From: Thermosynechococcaceae cyanobacterium MS004
GTDB lineage: Bacteria; Cyanobacteriota; Cyanobacteriia; Thermosynechococcales; Thermosynechococcaceae
Reading direction: 5' to 3'
Assembly: GCA_022402525.1 (NCBI GenBank)
Contig: JAKRSB010000021.1
Location: 1-33,270, forward strand
DNA length: 33,270 nt
In this document: positions 9,529 to 16,855 of the stretch, piece by piece
Layout of the letters: each line of letters begins with the position of its first letter
How positions within the stretch are numbered: the stretch's first letter is position 1
Notes under the pieces: model-generated
Databases searched by the model: none
Seen by the model: the letters and a program-made list of their open reading frames with translations, nothing else
What the model was told of the DNA's origin: nothing
Translations under genes and position numbers: made by a program

Positions 9529-9868
9529 CAGAAACACATAACAAAGACTGTAGCGTTGACACAACAGCTTCTTGATCTTGAGAACTCAGTTGGCCAATAT
9601 GCTTATGAATTAACACATGGTCAATTGTAAAAAGCTTCATCCGTATGATGGATGGGGATTTCAGCCCTGCATTTTCAAGATTTGTAATGTCCACGTCAAG
9701 AGGCCAAGCAGAATGAGATGCCGTTGTGATCATTGCCATGACGCTATGACCAATCCCTGAATTAAACATCTCACAAGACAGTACCAAGGCAGGTCTTTTT
9801 TTAGTCGCTGTCCGATCAGTAAAAGGAAAGGGCACCACCACCACATCAAAAGGCTTATAGGTCGGCAT
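9470..9868 (-). CDS. MazF/PemK-type mRNA interferase toxin
   Basis: The protein is 132 aa from the ATG at 9868. The N-terminus FDVVVVPFPFTDRTATKKRP followed by ALVLS is the classic PemK/MazF opening, and KLFTIDHVLIHKHIGQLS near the end is the usual C-terminal part. MazF-like toxins are ribosome-independent endoribonucleases neutralised by their cognate antitoxin. The start lies inside the antitoxin gene (14-nt overlap), indicating translational coupling. Family members normally stop soon after the QSLL segment; here about 22 extra residues (CVSDESDSTG onward) run into the next gene in a different frame. This suggests a lost stop or a small indel, though the catalytic core looks intact. Confidence 0.8.
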   Translation of the reverse strand: MPTYKPFDVVVVPFPFTDRTATKKRPALVLSCEMFNSGIGHSVMAMITTASHSAWPLDVDITNLENAGLKSPSIIRMKLFTIDHVLIHKHIGQLSSQDQEAVVSTLQSLLCVSDESDSTGAGLSKRSRPSLG

Positions 9869-10103
9869 AAGCTTCGTCGTCTGCAGGACTGTTCCATTCA
9901 TTCAAAGTCCCTTCTACGGCACGAAGATAATCCCAATCAATTGAGGAGGGCACCTTCTTCTTAATGATGATCGTCTCGTTATCCTGACGCTCAAAAACAA
10001 TTTTGTCTCCCGCCTGGATATTGAGCTGTTCCCTCACTTTGAGCGGAATGGTCGCCTGATATTTTTGAGTCACACTAGATTCAGCGATCACGGCATCTAT
10101 CAT
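9855..10103 (-). CDS. AbrB/MazE-type antitoxin
   Basis: The protein is 82 aa. Residues ~8-50 form a swapped-hairpin AbrB DNA-binding domain (SVTQKYQATIPLKVREQLNI then QAGDKIVFERQDNETIIIKK), and the acidic C-terminal tail (NEWNSPADDEAYADL) is the expected toxin-binding segment. It should bind and inhibit the MazF-like toxin encoded immediately downstream and repress its own promoter. Three copies of the heptamer GTATTAC directly upstream of the start are candidate operator elements. The pair is transcribed right to left with the toxin start inside this gene. Confidence 0.85.
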   Translation of the reverse strand: MIDAVIAESSVTQKYQATIPLKVREQLNIQAGDKIVFERQDNETIIIKKKVPSSIDWDYLRAVEGTLNEWNSPADDEAYADL

Positions 10104-10104
10104 G

Positions 10105-10126
10105 GTATTACGGTATTACGTATTAC
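10105..10126 (-). promoter_or_regulatory. Triple GTATTAC heptamer, candidate mazEF operator
   Basis: GTATTAC occurs at 10105-10111, 10113-10119 and 10120-10126, beginning one base before the antitoxin start (reading GTAATAC on the transcribed strand). Type II antitoxins of the AbrB class usually autoregulate through repeats at the promoter, so this is a likely binding site (inference). Confidence 0.45.
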
Positions 10127-10148
10127 TCATGATAACTTGGCTTTTTAC

Positions 10149-10592
10149 TTTAGCGGACAGTCGCTCAACGGACACTCCATCGGCAACCTGCGAATGGGCG
10201 GCTCAAACTCCGTAATACCAAACTTTTCCCCCACCATCGTCAGGACATTCCGTAAATACTTATTGACCTGGCTCAGGTCATGCCCAGGCAATGTACAGGC
10301 ACGACCTGAGCCAGCTTCTGATTCCCCTGCCAGACCGCCAGAGTGAACACATGCGCATGGAGATGGGCATCCTGCCGATTCTCACGAAACAGATAGAGCA
10401 GCGACATAGGGGGAGCCTGCACCGGAACGAATATTTTCTCTCCTGCCTCCGTCGCTTGCCCTTTCATTGCCCCAGGCAACCGAAAGAGCCAAGGCTACCC
10501 TTGGACTATTGCGGGAGCTGACCGTGGCTTGTACGGTGGTGAAGCGTGGGAAAGGCGATCGCCCTATCCTACGCTTCGCCCTCGTCTGCTTG
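10149..10592 (-). pseudogene. Degenerate gene copy B (paired with 8122-8565)
   Basis: This is the second copy of the broken gene seen at 8122-8565. On the minus strand it reads VPVQAPPMSLLYLFRENRQ, then WQGNQKLAQVVPVHCLGMT, after which a stop appears and the frame shifts by one base relative to copy A. The following DLSQVNKYLRNVLTMVGEK and a CPLSDC motif are then in another frame. It therefore lacks the in-frame stops of copy A but has its own frameshift. The family is not recognised. Together with 10633-10730 it fills the space between mazEF and the BMP gene, where I see no intact gene. Confidence 0.6.
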
Positions 10593-10765
10593 GCTTTCGT
10601 TAGCTATAGAAAAGCGATCGCCCTTCTATCGCTAAACCGAGGGGGTACCGAGGGTGCGGTCATTCTTGGCAAAGCTATTGTGAGGCGATCGCCCACCTAG
10701 GTAACAGCAACCGTCCTTCATGAGCCGTCATGCCCATTGAGTTAGGAAAGAATATGGGAGGGAGG

Positions 10766-11935
10766 TTAACCAATTTTTCCAACAACCCCTTCAACTAACC
10801 AATTCATGGACTCAAGCTCAATTGCCTTTTGATCAAGCTTTTTGCCCTTAGGAATGACAATCTTGCCTGTATTGTCCTTAATTTCGCCTGAGTAAATTAC
10901 CAGTGAACCGTTTACTATTTTATCTTTGGCTTCTTCAGCAGACTTTTTAGCAACATCAGTCACCGCTGGCCCGTAATTGGATAGTTTGATGAAATTTTCC
11001 TTGAATCCGCCCCTCAGTAAATGGGGAATATCGGCATTCATAAGGGTTTTACCGGATTGGATCTGGGTTGCAATCTCGGTATAAACAGTGGCCCAATTCC
11101 ACTCGGCTCCTGTCAAAAAGCCTTTAGGAGCTAGGGCACTCAAATTAGAATGATAACCGCACGAATAAATGCCTCGTTTTTCAGTAGTTTCCACAACTAT
11201 TTTGGGGCTATCCACGTGGCAAGTAATGACATCAATTCCCTGATCGGCAAGACTGTTAGTGGCTTCAGCTTCTTTGATAGGTAACGACCAATCGCCCGTA
11301 AATACTACCTGCGTGGTTGCAGTAGGCCTAATGCTTCGGGCACCGAGAGTAAAACTATTAATGTTGCGAAGAACTTGAGGAATGGGTTTGGCCGCGACAA
11401 AGCCCAATTTACCGGATTTGCTCATGTGAGCAGCTATAATACCCGCCAAATATTGCGCTTCATCAATATAACCAAAATAACTACCTACATTTTTGGGGTG
11501 TTTGTCCTCTTGATAGAGACCCCCACAGTGAAAGAACTGCACTTCAGGAAAATCGGTAGCAATTTCAAGAATATGAGGGTCAAAATAGCCAAAAGAGGTA
11601 GGGAACAGGACAGTGGCTTTGTCCTGTTCAATCATATTCCGCATTGCTTCTTGAACTTCGGTTGTTTCCGGCACGTTGGCCTGCTCAACAATCTTTACTC
11701 CAGGCAGCTTTGCGATAGCAGCGGCTCCCTCAGCATGGGCTTGATTATATCCATAGTCGTCCTTAGGCCCGACGTAGATAAAACCCACCAATAGATCCTT
11801 ATTTCCAGATGGACTTTGAGTTGCTGTAGGAGCGTTGGATGTGGCGCATCCCGTTAGCCGAGAGGCCGCACTAAAGGCTCCAATAGCAAGAAGACCTCTA
11901 AGCACCTGACGACGATAAAGTGTAGCTCGCTTCAT
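10766..11935 (-). CDS. BMP-family ABC transporter substrate-binding lipoprotein
   Basis: The protein is 389 aa from the ATG at 11935; a TTG six bases upstream has better spacing to GAGG and is an alternative. The N-terminus has a twin-arginine-like YRRQVLRG and a lipobox RLTGC, so it should be an exported, lipid-anchored protein. The body matches the BMP/PnrA periplasmic-binding fold (DLLVGFIYVGPKDDYGYNQA, then IGYIDEAQYLAG-like and GFVAAKPIPQV segments). The family binds nucleosides or related ligands for ABC import. No ATPase or permease genes are nearby, so it is an orphan in this window. The ligand cannot be told from sequence. Confidence 0.85.
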   Translation of the reverse strand: MKRATLYRRQVLRGLLAIGAFSAASRLTGCATSNAPTATQSPSGNKDLLVGFIYVGPKDDYGYNQAHAEGAAAIAKLPGVKIVEQANVPETTEVQEAMRNMIEQDKATVLFPTSFGYFDPHILEIATDFPEVQFFHCGGLYQEDKHPKNVGSYFGYIDEAQYLAGIIAAHMSKSGKLGFVAAKPIPQVLRNINSFTLGARSIRPTATTQVVFTGDWSLPIKEAEATNSLADQGIDVITCHVDSPKIVVETTEKRGIYSCGYHSNLSALAPKGFLTGAEWNWATVYTEIATQIQSGKTLMNADIPHLLRGGFKENFIKLSNYGPAVTDVAKKSAEEAKDKIVNGSLVIYSGEIKDNTGKIVIPKGKKLDQKAIELESMNWLVEGVVGKIG

Positions 11936-12690
11936 ATTCAAAGAATTTTCCTCACACCCAGGATTGAAAGACAGTCATATTTAACTGTGCTTAAGAAAGA
12001 AGAATTGTTGGTTCAGCTACAAGAGTTAAAAGTCAAAGGCGGCGTATGCTGTATACAGTCATGCATTCTCGTAGGCTGAATAGTGTGCCACCGTCATGGT
12101 CACACTACAACAATCTACCGCAAGCTGATCGCTACCCCTACCTCCTCATAAACGCCCCCATATTGTTCCATCTCAAGCCACCCAACAACCCCGCCAGCCA
12201 AAGCCTGAAGACCGATAAGCCTGTGCCGTACTGAAGCTGAGCGATCGCCGCAGACTCCAGCCCCTGCCGCTTCAGCCACCCGCAAATAGCCTACTCCCCT
12301 CAATCTCAAGCACAGCTACAGTCCCCTTGCGAAACTTAGGCTAACGCACTAGAGCAGAGATATCGAGAACATGCTTTTTTGCACCAGCCCGGCCAGGAAA
12401 TCCTCATCAGGGATTGGGCCACCCGTATTGTGCTGATCTACCCAATCATTCCACATCATCTCAGCGTGACGCTGGCACACCTCCGCCAGGTCTTGGACGC
12501 TTACAGTGAGACAGGTGCAGTTATTCTCAACCGTCTAAACCGACGGTCAGAGGATTTGAATGTAGTTGCCGAGTTCTTAATGGAGTAAAAATGGTGTTCA
12601 CCTCGTCTATGCATTACCTGTGAAGCCTTTGTAGCTTTGTGAGAGCGTTGCAAAAGCAAGTGGAGGTTCGTTGAACTTACATCTTTATGC
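11936..12690. other. Gene-poor spacer with a decayed fragment
   Basis: No intact gene is supported across this ~750-bp stretch. The part nearest 11936 holds the leader of the BMP gene. Around 12130-12240 the minus strand resembles the Trp-rich middle of the hypothetical gene at 9064-9528 (described separately). An open frame at 12379-12588 would give a 69-residue peptide with no recognisable motif and no good ribosome binding site. The final ~90 bp lie just beyond the psbA terminator. Confidence 0.4.
12130..12240 (-). pseudogene. Decayed relative of the 9064-9528 hypothetical gene
   Basis: About 65 bp here align by eye with the segment near 9313-9380, sharing blocks such as ATAAA-GCCCCC, TTG-TCCA, CCACCCA-CA and CCTG in order. 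In translation, a LQAL...GW pattern parallels QALWTSWAAGW of the intact protein. The rest is unalignable. It looks like a residual duplicate, consistent with other duplications in this accessory stretch. Confidence 0.35.
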
Positions 12691-12720
12691 AAAAACTACG
12701 CCTTTATTTAAGAGGCGTAG
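12691..12720 (-). terminator. Rho-independent terminator of psbA
   Basis: On the minus strand CTACGCCT (12720-12713) and AGGCGTAG (12703-12696) form a perfect 8-bp stem with a 9-nt loop, followed directly by TTTTT (12695-12691). It lies 23 bp after the psbA stop codon, in the right orientation, and predicts a monocistronic psbA transcript. Confidence 0.85.
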
Positions 12721-12743
12721 CTGTGATTGTAAGACCGGATGTC

Positions 12744-13826
12744 TTAGCTGACAATTTTAGGGGCAGACAACGCCACAATTTGGGCTTCGCCAAAAGCTAA
12801 ATCCAGCGGAAAGTTATGGGCATTTCGCTCGTGAATGACCTCAATGCCCAGGTTGGCGCGGTTTAGGACGTCAGCCCAGGTATTGATCACATTCCCTTGG
12901 CTGTCCACAATGGAATGGTTAAAATTGAAGCCATTCAGGTTGAAGGACATGGTGCTGATGCCCAGAGAGGCAAACCAAATTCCCACCACAGGCCAAGCGG
13001 CAAGTAAGAAATGGAGAGATCGTGAGTTATTAAAGCTGGCGTACTGAAAAATCAGACGACCAAAATAACCGTGAGCCGCCACAATGTTATAGGTTTCCTG
13101 TTCTTGACCAAACCTATATCCAGCATTGGCCGATTCGATCTCACTAGTTTCGCGGATTAAAGACGAGGTCACAAGAGATCCATGCATTGCAGAGAATAAC
13201 GCGCCGCCAAATACCCCAATGACGCCTAACATATGAAAGGGATGCATTAGCACGTTATGCTCTGCGGAAAACACAATCATGAAATTGAAAGTGCCGGAAA
13301 TACCTAGCATCAGGCCATCGGAAAAACTTCCCTGACCAATGGGATAAATCAGCAATACTGCCGTTGCTGCGGAGGCTGGCGCAGAAAAAGCCACCGCAAT
13401 CCAGGGACGCATCCCCAGGCGATAGCTCAACTCCCACTGTCGCCCCATATAGGCATAGATGGCAATCAAGAAATGAAACACAATCATCTGCCAAGGGCCA
13501 CCGTTGTAGAGCCACTCATCTAGACTGGCCGCATCCCAGATGGGGTAAAAATGTAGCCCGATGGCGTTGGAGGTGGGTACGACGGTTGCCGTGATGAGGT
13601 TGTTTCCGCCTAGCAATGACCCAGTGACGGCTTCACGAATGCCGTCGATATCTACGGGCGGGGCTGCGACAAAGGCTAAGACGAATACAATGGCTGCGAC
13701 GAGGGCGGTGGGGATGAGCAATACTCCAAACCAACCGATATAAATGCGATTCGAGGTGCTGGTAATCCAGTTGCAGAAACGATCCCAGAGATTAAGGCGA
13801 TCGCGCTGTTCGAGAAAGGTACTCAT
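12744..13826 (-). CDS. psbA: Photosystem II D1 protein, low-oxygen (D1') form
   Basis: The protein is 360 aa, the normal precursor length. Essential residues are present: H118, Y161, H190, H198, H215, H272, S264, and the manganese-cluster ligands D170, E189, H332, E333, H337, D342 and A344, followed by a 16-residue tail removed by CtpA. A80, L158 and A286 replace the usual G80, F158 and T286; these three changes define the micro-aerobically induced D1' class (Synechocystis PsbA1, Thermosynechococcus PsbA2, Anabaena PsbA0). Q130 is the form seen in low-light D1, and 172-173 read LM instead of MP. GGAG lies 12 nt before the ATG. The gene is divergent from the sulfide operon, has its own terminator, and shares promoter boxes with that operon. 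The protein should be functional in water oxidation. Confidence 0.97.
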   Translation of the reverse strand: MSTFLEQRDRLNLWDRFCNWITSTSNRIYIGWFGVLLIPTALVAAIVFVLAFVAAPPVDIDGIREAVTGSLLGGNNLITATVVPTSNAIGLHFYPIWDAASLDEWLYNGGPWQMIVFHFLIAIYAYMGRQWELSYRLGMRPWIAVAFSAPASAATAVLLIYPIGQGSFSDGLMLGISGTFNFMIVFSAEHNVLMHPFHMLGVIGVFGGALFSAMHGSLVTSSLIRETSEIESANAGYRFGQEQETYNIVAAHGYFGRLIFQYASFNNSRSLHFLLAAWPVVGIWFASLGISTMSFNLNGFNFNHSIVDSQGNVINTWADVLNRANLGIEVIHERNAHNFPLDLAFGEAQIVALSAPKIVS

Positions 13827-13881
13827 AATTGCGGTGCTCCTAAAGTAAGAAGAAATAGATCAGCAAGCAGATATATTTGAT

Positions 13882-13935
13882 AGCTATATAACTTGCTAGT
13901 TATTAAACTATAGAGCATGTTTTTACTTATGGGAA
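13882..13935 (-). promoter_or_regulatory. psbA promoter region with boxes shared with the SQR promoter
   Basis: On the minus strand TATAGT (13912-13907) is a good -10 with a weak -35 TTCCCA (13935-13930) at 17-bp spacing. TATAGTTTAATA (13912-13901) and TATATAGCT (13890-13882) both recur, with near-identical sequence, in the SQR operon promoter at 14193-14203 and 14175-14183. Promoter placement is inference from consensus alone. Confidence 0.4.
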
Positions 13936-14169
13936 AGATTTTTATGAACCCTGGGCAAATTCTTTGATTCGCCGTTGCGGGTCAAGGGCTAGTGGGCATC
14001 AAAGGATCTGCAATCTGGGTGATGACATCGTGCCTCTTGAAAACCAATAGTGTTCAAGGGGCTACGTGTGGGGGATTGAGCCTGGTAGCCGGATTGGGGC
14101 GATCGCCCCAATCCTTCGAAGGAGTAAAAGAACAAAGCCAACGTAAACCTTTTGCAACAAATCAATTTA

Positions 14170-14203
14170 TCGACTATATAGCTTTATGGTAGTATAGTTA
14201 ATA
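14170..14203 (+). promoter_or_regulatory. SQR-operon promoter with overlapping inverted repeat
   Basis: A sigma-70-type promoter can be read as -35 TCGACT (14170-14175), a 17-bp spacer and -10 TATAGT (14193-14198). The inverted repeat ACTATA (14173-14178) and TATAGT (14193-14198) overlaps both elements, the geometry expected for an ArsR-family repressor. The ArsR/SqrR-like protein encoded at 15892 is the obvious candidate ligand-responsive repressor (inference). Confidence 0.5.
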
Positions 14204-14226
14204 TATTGAATCTAGAGGCAAGCGGG

Positions 14227-14442
14227 ATGCTGAAGGCCATGAAGCGAAAGCAAGGGTGGACGCGACAGCAATGGATTCGGCTTGTGGCGGGCAGCATGAT
14301 CCTGTTGAGTTTGGGGTTGTCCCTGACGAATCAAAGCTGGATGTTTTTGACGGCTTTTGTGGGGCTGAACTTGCTGCAATCTGCCTTTACGAGCTGGTGC
14401 CCCTTAATAGCCGTACTGCAAAGACTTGGGGTGAGGGAGTAG
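14227..14442 (+). CDS. DUF2892 (YgaP-type) small membrane protein
   Basis: The protein is 71 aa from the ATG at 14227, which has GAGG upstream; a TTG at 14206 would add seven residues but falls in the likely promoter. Two membrane segments (residues ~17-34 and ~37-55) and the tail FVGLNLLQSAFTSWCPLIAV are typical of DUF2892, the membrane domain found in the rhodanese YgaP and next to sulfide-oxidation genes. It may help move sulfane sulfur or hydrosulfide at the membrane (inference). It is the first gene of the sulfide operon, 104 bp before the SQR gene; a separate rhodanese gene lies further downstream. Confidence 0.75.
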   Translation: MLKAMKRKQGWTRQQWIRLVAGSMILLSLGLSLTNQSWMFLTAFVGLNLLQSAFTSWCPLIAVLQRLGVRE

Positions 14443-14546
14443 CGGGTGTTAGGGAATAGCGCATTTTCAGAGGTTTCAAGCGGCGATCGCATTTAAATCA
14501 ACCTTTAAGGCTCAATTTATAAAATCTTCGTTTAGGGGTCAAAGAC

Positions 14547-15848
14547 ATGGCTCGGATTGTGGTCATTGGGGCTGGACTAGGGGGACTGCCTAGCGCCTAT
14601 GAGTTAAGGCACGTATTGCCCCGTGAGCATCAGGTTGTACTCATTTCTAATCAACCGACATTTACCTTTGTGCCGTCGCTGCCCTGGATCGCCTTGGGGT
14701 TAAAGACTCTGGATCAAATTCAGTTAGATTTAGCCACTATTGTGCCTCAGCAGGGCATTGAATTAATTCTGGATTCGGTTACGGCGATTGATCCGCAGCG
14801 GCGGCAGATTACCTTAAAAGATCAAATACTGGCCTATGACTATGCCGTAATTGCCACGGGGCCAGAACTGGCACTGGATGCGCTGCCGGGACTCGGACCA
14901 GAAGGTGGCTACACTCAATCGATCTGCAATCCGCACCATGCAGTGTTGGCGGGGGAAGCTTGGCAGAAATTTTTAGCAGATCCGGGGCCAATTGTGGTGG
15001 GTGCCGCGCCGGGGGCAAGCTGTTTTGGCCCTGCCTATGAGTTTGCCTTTTTAATCCATCACGTTTTGAAACAGAAGGGACTGCGCGCTCAAGTCCCCAT
15101 CACCTTCATTACTTCCGAACCCTATGCCGGACATTTGGGCATTGGCGGCATGGCAGACTCCCGCTGGCTGATGCGTAAGTTTATGGCGAGTCGGGAAATT
15201 GAGCTGATGGAAAATACTGCCATTGCTCGGTTTGAACCAGATGCGGTTCACCTTGCTGATGGGCGCACCATTCCGGCAAAGTTTGTGATGGTCTTGCCGC
15301 CCTTTCGGGGGCCGCGCTTCTTGCGCGAAGCGCCAGGGTTAACCGATGCCAAGGGGTTTATGCCCGTATTGCCCACCTATCGTCACCCTGATTTTGAGTC
15401 CATTTATTCTGTGGGGGTGATTACACAGCTTAAGGCTGTGGAAGAAACTCCTATCCCGACGGGTGCGCCCAAGGTGGGGTTGATGACCGAAGAAATGGCG
15501 CTTTCTGTGGCTCATAATATTGCGCTTGAGTTAGGGGTTATTTCTGGCGCACAGCTTAAGCCCACCCTACAGGCCATTTGCTTTGCGGATTTTGGCAATA
15601 CGGGTGCGCTGTTTTTAGCCGATCCATTGCTGCCGGATGCAGAAGGACATCGCCACCGCGCCCTGACCTTTCACGGGCCGTGGGTGTCTTGGATGAAGCT
15701 AGGGTTTGAGCAATATTTTCTATTGAAAATGCGGATGGGCTGGACGATTCCTTGGTTTGAGCGCTGGGGCTTTCGGGCGATTGGGTTGCCTTTGGTGGAG
15801 AGGGTTCAGCCAGAGTCCAGTCTGGATCTTTCACCTCCCATAGTCTGA
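14547..15848 (+). CDS. sqr: Type I sulfide:quinone oxidoreductase
   Basis: The protein is 433 aa. The Rossmann FAD site VVIGAGLGGLPSAYEL starts at residue 5. The three catalytic cysteines of SQR are at C127 (QSIC), C159 (GASCFGPAYEF) and C345 (AICFADFG), matching the layout of the A. ferrooxidans enzyme, along with GHLGIGG and PTGAPK-G-M motifs. SQR oxidises sulfide to sulfane sulfur or polysulfide and passes electrons to the quinone pool. The C-terminal region (SWMKLGFEQYFLLKMRMG) is the amphipathic membrane-anchoring part. AGGGG precedes the ATG. A DUF2892 gene precedes it and an ArsR regulator follows after 43 bp, the usual arrangement of sulfide-induced sqr operons in cyanobacteria. Confidence 0.95.
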   Translation: MARIVVIGAGLGGLPSAYELRHVLPREHQVVLISNQPTFTFVPSLPWIALGLKTLDQIQLDLATIVPQQGIELILDSVTAIDPQRRQITLKDQILAYDYAVIATGPELALDALPGLGPEGGYTQSICNPHHAVLAGEAWQKFLADPGPIVVGAAPGASCFGPAYEFAFLIHHVLKQKGLRAQVPITFITSEPYAGHLGIGGMADSRWLMRKFMASREIELMENTAIARFEPDAVHLADGRTIPAKFVMVLPPFRGPRFLREAPGLTDAKGFMPVLPTYRHPDFESIYSVGVITQLKAVEETPIPTGAPKVGLMTEEMALSVAHNIALELGVISGAQLKPTLQAICFADFGNTGALFLADPLLPDAEGHRHRALTFHGPWVSWMKLGFEQYFLLKMRMGWTIPWFERWGFRAIGLPLVERVQPESSLDLSPPIV

Positions 15849-15891
15849 TGCAAGGGTCTGCCGAGTTTTTCTGTAGGTTCGATGCTGATGT

Positions 15892-16194
15892 ATGGAAATT
15901 GTGGTCAGTCCAGCGGAACTAGAGGCGCTTGCCAACCGATTTAAGGCGTTGGCAGAACCCACACGGCTTCACATCCTTGCGGCAATCTGTGACCAGGAAC
16001 GCAATGTGCAGGATATCTGCGATCGCACGGGTCTCCACCAAGCCAATGTCTCGAAGCATTTGCGATTGATGAAGGAGGCTGGGGTGTTGGCCTGCCGTCG
16101 AGAAGGGTCATGGCGCTACTACCGCGTGATTGATACCGAACTGCTGTCGCTCTGCCCCCATATTCATCCTGGCGCTCTGGGAAAAAAGGCGTAA
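15892..16194 (+). CDS. ArsR-family (SqrR-like) thiol-sensing repressor
   Basis: The protein is 100 aa with a complete ArsR winged helix: LAEPTRLHIL, then TGLHQANVSKHLRLMKEAG and the wing REGSWRYYRV. The arsenic-binding CxC of helix 3 is absent; those positions are N38 and Q40. Four cysteines remain (C33, C43, C68, C88). C33 or C43 with C88 could form the sulfide or persulfide switch known from SqrR/BigR, which uses one cysteine before the DNA-binding helices and one in the last helix. It sits just after sqr and probably represses its own operon, and perhaps psbA. The pairing of cysteines is inference. Confidence 0.88.
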   Translation: MEIVVSPAELEALANRFKALAEPTRLHILAAICDQERNVQDICDRTGLHQANVSKHLRLMKEAGVLACRREGSWRYYRVIDTELLSLCPHIHPGALGKKA

Positions 16195-16243
16195 CGCTTT
16201 ATTGCTGTTTGATTTTTCTAGATTTAATACAGATTTAAAAAAC

Positions 16244-16846
16244 ATGTTGAAACTTTTTTATCAGATATTGATTGGGTTGATGGCGATCGCGCTCTGGTTG
16301 ATGCCCCAGTCCGTCTGGGCTGCGACGGATTCTACCGAATTAGCAAAAGCAGTTCAGGCCATTGAAAGTCTGGATCAAATGCGCTCCGAGCTAGCCTCAA
16401 CCCTAGAAGGGCAAAGCGAGGAGCCGACTCAACAAACGATGAAAGAAGTCTGTCGCCCCGTCGGGATGCAGGCGATAAAGCTGAGCCAGGAAAATGGCTG
16501 GCAGGTGAAGCAAATTGCCAGCAAGTATCGCAATCCTGACCACGGCCCCGATAATCTTCATTCCAGACTAGCCCTGGCAACCTTTGAGAAAACCCCTGAA
16601 CTGATGGGCTTTTGGGATCGTGAAACCATCAATGGGCAATCGGGCAATCGCTATTACCGCCGCATCAATGTAGAAGCCAGTTGTTTAGCTTGCCACGGCG
16701 GCAAGTCGAGTCGCCCTCAGTTTGTGAGAGAGAACTATCCCCAGGATCTTGCCTATGACTTCAATATTGGCGATCTGCGAGGGATGTATGCCGTGTTTAT
16801 GCCCGATCTCCAGCAAGCGCTGGAAACCCCAGCCCACAACTCATAG
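16244..16846 (+). CDS. DUF3365 (Tll0287-like) c-type heme protein
   Basis: The protein is 200 aa from the ATG at 16244; the open frame extends further upstream, but that would bury the signal peptide. Residues 1-26 are a signal peptide (hydrophobic core ILIGLMAIALWLM, cleavage after VWA). The heme-attachment motif C147-L-A-C150-H151 is near the C-terminus, with another cysteine in KEVCRPVG. Family members such as Tll0287 are PAS-like, exported c-type heme proteins suspected of redox or gas sensing. The mature protein would be periplasmic or lumenal. It lies 49 bp after the ArsR gene and 9 bp before the DUF3122 gene, so it belongs to the sulfide operon. Confidence 0.85.
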   Translation: MLKLFYQILIGLMAIALWLMPQSVWAATDSTELAKAVQAIESLDQMRSELASTLEGQSEEPTQQTMKEVCRPVGMQAIKLSQENGWQVKQIASKYRNPDHGPDNLHSRLALATFEKTPELMGFWDRETINGQSGNRYYRRINVEASCLACHGGKSSRPQFVRENYPQDLAYDFNIGDLRGMYAVFMPDLQQALETPAHNS

Positions 16847-16855
16847 AGAAGAATC

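Larger units (their letters stand above)
13827..14226. other. Divergent intergenic region between psbA and the SQR operon
   Basis: This ~400-bp stretch contains the 5' regions of psbA (leftward) and of the DUF2892/SQR operon (rightward). AT-rich boxes described separately lie near each gene. The centre (13930-14160) is less AT-rich, contains one HIP1-like site, and no gene that I can support. Confidence 0.6.

Noticed and set aside
10766-11935. Complete nucleoside ABC import operon
   Set aside because: No ATPase or permease gene is adjacent on either side; only the binding protein is present.
12379-12588. 69-residue open frame as a gene
   Set aside because: No recognised motif, no good ribosome binding site, and location in a decayed stretch.
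13992-14192. 66-residue open frame in the psbA-SQR intergenic region
   Set aside because: It runs into the SQR promoter, has no family resemblance and no ribosome binding site.
15892-16194. Arsenic-responsive ArsR with an arsenic resistance operon
   Set aside because: The CxC arsenic site is missing and no ars efflux pump or arsenate reductase gene is present.
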